Source: JANPBY01 sp963805505 (GTDB lineage Bacteria > Actinomycetota > Actinomycetes > DATJPE01). Taken from it: 64,000 nucleotides of DNA. The notes under the pieces are model-generated. The model was given only the letters and a program-made list of their open reading frames with translations, was not told the origin of the DNA and made no database searches. The DNA lies in NCBI GenBank assembly GCA_963805505.1, contig CAWDUP010000001.1, positions 62,001 to 126,000 of the forward strand, in the 5' to 3' direction. Below are positions 61,382 through 64,000 of this stretch, piece after piece (positions within the stretch are counted from its first letter, which is position 1; each line of letters starts with the position of its first letter). Both the position numbers and the translations under genes were made by a program.

Positions 61382-61855
61382 ATGACCACCGAGGTGGTGC
61401 ACGAGCCCGCCAACGACTCGGCAGGGTCCGTGGACGGATCCCCAGCCGAGGTCGGGGACCCGACTGCCGCAATGGCCGAGGTGATGCTGCAGACCCGCCG
61501 TGCCGTGGTCCCTGCGATCGTCCTCGGCGTCGTAGCCCTGATCGTCGGTGTCATCATCGGGCAGCTGCTCGGGGCGGTCGGTGTCTGCATCGGGCTTGGC
61601 CTCGGCATGGCCAACGCTCGACTGCTGCGACAGTCGGTGCAACGTCGCTTCGAGGTCCTGGTCAACAATCCCGGAACCAAGACCCACTTCTTGTCCGGCG
61701 GGGCCGGACGACTGGCCATCCTGACCGGCATCACGCTGCTTGCTCTGATCCTCGTCAAGCCGCTCGGTTTCGGGATCGTCATCGGTCTGGCCGTCTTCCA
61801 GATCACGCTCCTGCTCTTGGCTGGTACCTCGATGTTCAGGTCGGTGCGCTCGTGA
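61382..61855 (+). CDS. ATP synthase protein I-like membrane protein
   Basis: This 157-residue protein has an acidic N-terminus and four hydrophobic segments (VVPAIVLGVVALIVGVIIGQ, LLGAVGVCIGLGLGMANARL, LAILTGITLLALILV, IVIGLAVFQITLLLLAG). It occupies the place of the AtpI-like gene before atpB. ATG 61382. It overlaps the atpB GTG by 4 bp. The open frame continues upstream over the wecA-like gene but is not coding there. Confidence 0.75.
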   Translation: MTTEVVHEPANDSAGSVDGSPAEVGDPTAAMAEVMLQTRRAVVPAIVLGVVALIVGVIIGQLLGAVGVCIGLGLGMANARLLRQSVQRRFEVLVNNPGTKTHFLSGGAGRLAILTGITLLALILVKPLGFGIVIGLAVFQITLLLLAGTSMFRSVRS

Positions 61856-62574
61856 AGTTCGCTGACTCAGAAACCACCATCGAGGTCGGTCACCACGTCA
61901 CCGCGACGGTGATGGGAGTGACCTTCAACGTCGACACGATCGTCGCCACGGGTGTCGCTTCAGCGATCGTCATCATCCTCGGCTTCCTCGTCGCGCGCAG
62001 TGCTAGCTCCGAGGTGCCCGGGAAGCTGCAGATCTTCTACGAGACGGTCGTCGGGCAAGTTGAGGACCAGGTGGGCGTCGACTTGAAGGAGCGGGCGCCC
62101 TTCGTCGTACCCATCGCGGTGACGCTGTTCGTTTTCATCCTCACCTGCAACTGGATGGGCCTGATCCCCACTGGGTGGGGGCCACAGCTGTTCCATCCGC
62201 CGACGTCCGACGTGAACTTGACCTATGCGCTCGGCTTCACCGTGTTCTTCTGGTCTCTCATCGCGGGCATCAGGCTGCGCGGCGCTCGCTCGTACTTCCG
62301 GCACCTGAAAGAGCCCTTCGCCGTCATGGCGCCGATCAATGTCATCGAAGAGTTGATCAAGCCGTTCACGCTGGCGCTACGACTGTTCGGAAACATCTTT
62401 GCCGGTGTCGTGATGCTGATGATCTTCACGCTGCTGCCGGCTTATGTGTCCTGGATGCCCACCACCATCTGGAAGTTGTTCGACCTGTTCATCGGGTTGA
62501 TCCAGGCGTTCATCTTCGGCCTGCTCACGATTCTGTACTTCGGGATGGCGATCGGGCCCAAGGAGGACCACTGA
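61852..62574 (+). CDS. atpB: ATP synthase F0 subunit a
   Basis: This 240-residue membrane subunit forms the proton half-channels. The essential Arg lies in LALRLFGNIFAGVVMLMIFT; other matches are MGLIPTGWGP, VIEELIKPFTLALR and IQAFIFGLLTILYFGMAIG, the last two helices contacting the c-ring. GTG 61852 overlaps the preceding gene. The next gene, atpE, follows after a relatively long 136-bp gap, which may hold processing signals or a second promoter. Confidence 0.93.
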   Translation: MKFADSETTIEVGHHVTATVMGVTFNVDTIVATGVASAIVIILGFLVARSASSEVPGKLQIFYETVVGQVEDQVGVDLKERAPFVVPIAVTLFVFILTCNWMGLIPTGWGPQLFHPPTSDVNLTYALGFTVFFWSLIAGIRLRGARSYFRHLKEPFAVMAPINVIEELIKPFTLALRLFGNIFAGVVMLMIFTLLPAYVSWMPTTIWKLFDLFIGLIQAFIFGLLTILYFGMAIGPKEDH

Positions 62575-62710
62575 GCTGAGCCAGCCGGACCAGTACGTCC
62601 GTCGCTATCCCGTGTGAGCCTTGGCTGACGACCAGAGATAATGGCCCACACACGGCAACTGTCATCAGGCAAGACCCGCGAACCACCAAGACTCGATCCC
62701 AAGGGGAGAC

Positions 62711-62974
62711 ATGGCTGCAGATCCAGAACTCGTATCCGCGATCAAGACCGCGGGCGGGTTGATCGCCGGCGGACTCGCGCTCGGCGGTGGCGCTATCGGC
62801 GCCGCTATCGGTGACGGCCTCGCCGGTAGTGCGCTGATCTCCGGCGTCGCCCGTCAGCCCGAGGCGCAGAGCAGGCTCCAGACCATCTTCTTCTTGACGG
62901 TCGGTCTGGTCGAGGCGGCGTACTTCATCAACCTCGCCTTCATGGCCCTGTTCGTCTTCGTGCTCGGCACCTAA
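62711..62974 (+). CDS. atpE: ATP synthase F0 subunit c
   Basis: This 87-residue hairpin protein builds the rotor ring. Two helices are joined by the polar loop ARQPEAQSRL; the proton-binding Glu is residue 68 in TVGLVEAAYFINLAF. It lacks the extra polar residues of Na+-type rings, so H+ is the expected ion. A good ribosome-binding site (AAGGGGAG) precedes the ATG. Confidence 0.94.
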   Translation: MAADPELVSAIKTAGGLIAGGLALGGGAIGAAIGDGLAGSALISGVARQPEAQSRLQTIFFLTVGLVEAAYFINLAFMALFVFVLGT

Positions 62975-62980
62975 TCCGTC

Positions 62981-63568
62981 ATGTTCGTTGCCTCTGTCTT
63001 GACCGCTGCGGTGGCCGAAGAAGACCCACCGGCCAACTTCTTGGTCCCCAACGCCACCTTTTTCGTCGAGCTGTTCGCCTTCTTCCTGGTCCTGTACGTC
63101 CTCTGGCGATTTGTTGTGCCTCCGGTCTCGAAGGCGATGACCAACCGGCAGGAAACGATCCGCAAGCAGCTCGACGAAGGGCGCGAGGCCAAGGAGCGCC
63201 TGGAGGCTGCCGAAGCCGAATTCCAGCAGGCGCTGCTCGACACCAAGGCCGATGCCGCCAGGATTCGTGAGGAGGCGCGTGCCGAGGGGAACGCAATCAT
63301 CGAGGAGCTCCGGACGAAGGCGCAGGAGGAAGCCGACCGGGTCGCCGCTCGCGAACACTCCCGGCTCGAGGCCGAGCGGTCACAGATCGTTGCCCAGCTG
63401 CGTACCGAAGTGGGCCAGATCGCGGTCGAGCTGGCGAGCAAGATCGTCGGAGAGTCGTTGGACGATGAGGCGCGGCAGCACCGCATGGTGGAGCGGTTCA
63501 TCGCCGATCTCGAATCCGGCGGCGCCCAGAGCGACGTTGCCGGTGACGAGCCTGTGGTGGCCGGTTAG
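62981..63568 (+). CDS. atpF: ATP synthase F0 subunit b
   Basis: This 195-residue stator protein has one membrane helix near the N-terminus (VELFAFFLVLYVLWRFVVPP) and a long charged coiled coil (RQETIRKQLDEGREAKERLE onward). It links F0 to the delta subunit of F1. The stop overlaps the atpH GTG by 1 bp, and the ATG is 6 bp after atpE. Confidence 0.93.
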   Translation: MFVASVLTAAVAEEDPPANFLVPNATFFVELFAFFLVLYVLWRFVVPPVSKAMTNRQETIRKQLDEGREAKERLEAAEAEFQQALLDTKADAARIREEARAEGNAIIEELRTKAQEEADRVAAREHSRLEAERSQIVAQLRTEVGQIAVELASKIVGESLDDEARQHRMVERFIADLESGGAQSDVAGDEPVVAG

Positions 63569-64000
63569 TGCTAGGAGCCAGCCGCCAGGCGTTGGCAGAG
63601 GCGCATGAGCGTCTCGCCTCGGATCTCGCGACGGCAGACGATGCAGTCGTCCGCACGACAGCGGACGACTTGCTCGCGGTTTCAGCGCTGCTGGGCCGAG
63701 AGCCGGGTGTCGCGCGGGCGCTCGCAGATCCTGGCGCACAGCCCAGCGCCCGCGCCGGGCTCGTCGACAGCCTCGTGGGAGACCGGATCGGGGCAGCATC
63801 CCTGGTCGTGGTTCACGATCTCGTGAGCAGGCGCTGGTCGGCCGCGGCCGACCTGGTTGACGCCGTCGAGCAGCTCGGCTCGCAAGCGGTCTTCGAGCTC
63901 AGCGCCCGGGAGGGAAACCTCGACGACGTCGAGGACGAGTTGTTCAGGTTCGCCAGGATCGTTGAACGCTCGCCCGAGCTCACAGCCTCGTTCACCGACC
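63568..64000 (+). CDS. atpH: ATP synthase F1 subunit delta (3' end outside window)
   Basis: GTG 63568 overlaps the atpF stop and opens a frame to the window edge, giving ~144 codons (ASRQALAEAHERLASDLATA, GREPGVARALADPGAQPSAR, VVVHDLVSRRWSAAADLVDA). This matches the N-terminal domain of the delta (OSCP) subunit, which joins the stator to the F1 head. The long actinobacterial delta subunits run to about 270 residues, so roughly half is missing here. Confidence 0.88.
   Translation, partial: MLGASRQALAEAHERLASDLATADDAVVRTTADDLLAVSALLGREPGVARALADPGAQPSARAGLVDSLVGDRIGAASLVVVHDLVSRRWSAAADLVDAVEQLGSQAVFELSAREGNLDDVEDELFRFARIVERSPELTASFTD

Noticed and set aside
1..64000. CRISPR arrays, rRNA genes, prophage genes, plasmid or replication origins
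   Set aside because: No regularly spaced direct repeats, rRNA-like segments, phage structural genes or origin features were seen in reading the window.

Overview
The window is GC-rich chromosomal DNA with many GTG starts, 1-8 bp gene overlaps and characteristic actinobacterial genes: a multifunctional 2-oxoglutarate decarboxylase/dehydrogenase (kgd) followed by a DUF6104 gene, a Rho with a long disordered N-terminal insert, a DUF222/HNH gene, and a c-di-AMP (ydaO) leader before an Rpf-like cell-wall gene. The order argS-lysA-hom-thrC-thrB-rho-rpmE-prfA-prmC-sua5-phosphatase-glyA-wecA-like-atp is typical of Actinomycetota and most reminiscent of Nocardioidaceae; the family assignment is an inference from gene order. 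No rRNA, CRISPR array or prophage was seen.

Layout. 1-6.0 kb: 3' end of a zinc-type dehydrogenase, then leftward genes for DUF6104, kgd (interrupted by an apparent frameshift), a VOC protein and a deacetylase-fold protein that begins in a 12/15-bp minisatellite. 6.0-12.5 kb: a divergent region with a perfect 16-bp inverted repeat, then a P1-family peptidase, a CocE-type hydrolase, a methyltransferase, an aldehyde dehydrogenase and a luciferase-like flavin monooxygenase. 12.6-24.3 kb: an apparent catabolic and uptake locus with two Rieske oxygenases, a sarcosine/N-methyltryptophan oxidase-like flavoprotein, a PYROXD2-like flavoprotein, a TetR regulator and a complete dipeptide-type ABC importer, with a clean palindromic operator between the importer and catabolic genes. 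24.3-31.6 kb: oligopeptidase B, a methyltransferase, a frameshifted HNH gene, a GNAT acetyltransferase, threonine aldolase and pirin. 31.6-40.5 kb: c-di-AMP riboswitch with its Rpf-like gene, then the Kdp potassium system (kdpD leftward; a small membrane gene, kdpF, kdpA, kdpB, kdpC and kdpE rightward) around a promoter holding five helically phased TTAGCG half-sites. 40.6-44 kb: IS481 transposase remnant, tRNA-Arg(CCG), a CPBP protease and a membrane alpha/beta-hydrolase. 44-64 kb: the conserved housekeeping block, broken between rho and rpmE by a two-gene cassette: a TasA-like secreted protein and a signal peptidase fused to a LamG domain. The window ends inside atpH.

How the genes work together. 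The importer and the Rieske/flavin oxidases look like one system for taking up and oxidatively degrading an N-methylated or similar small compound; the substrate cannot be read from sequence. The Kdp genes form a K+-scavenging ATPase with its two-component control. lysA-hom-thrC-thrB make aspartate-family amino acids; argS, rpmE, prfA, prmC and sua5 serve translation; the wecA-like gene serves cell-envelope glycan synthesis; the atp genes make the F0 part and start of F1 of ATP synthase. The least ordinary items are the peptidase-LamG fusion, the phased Kdp promoter, the crossing inverted repeats at 6.1 kb, and the C-terminally anchored solute-binding protein.
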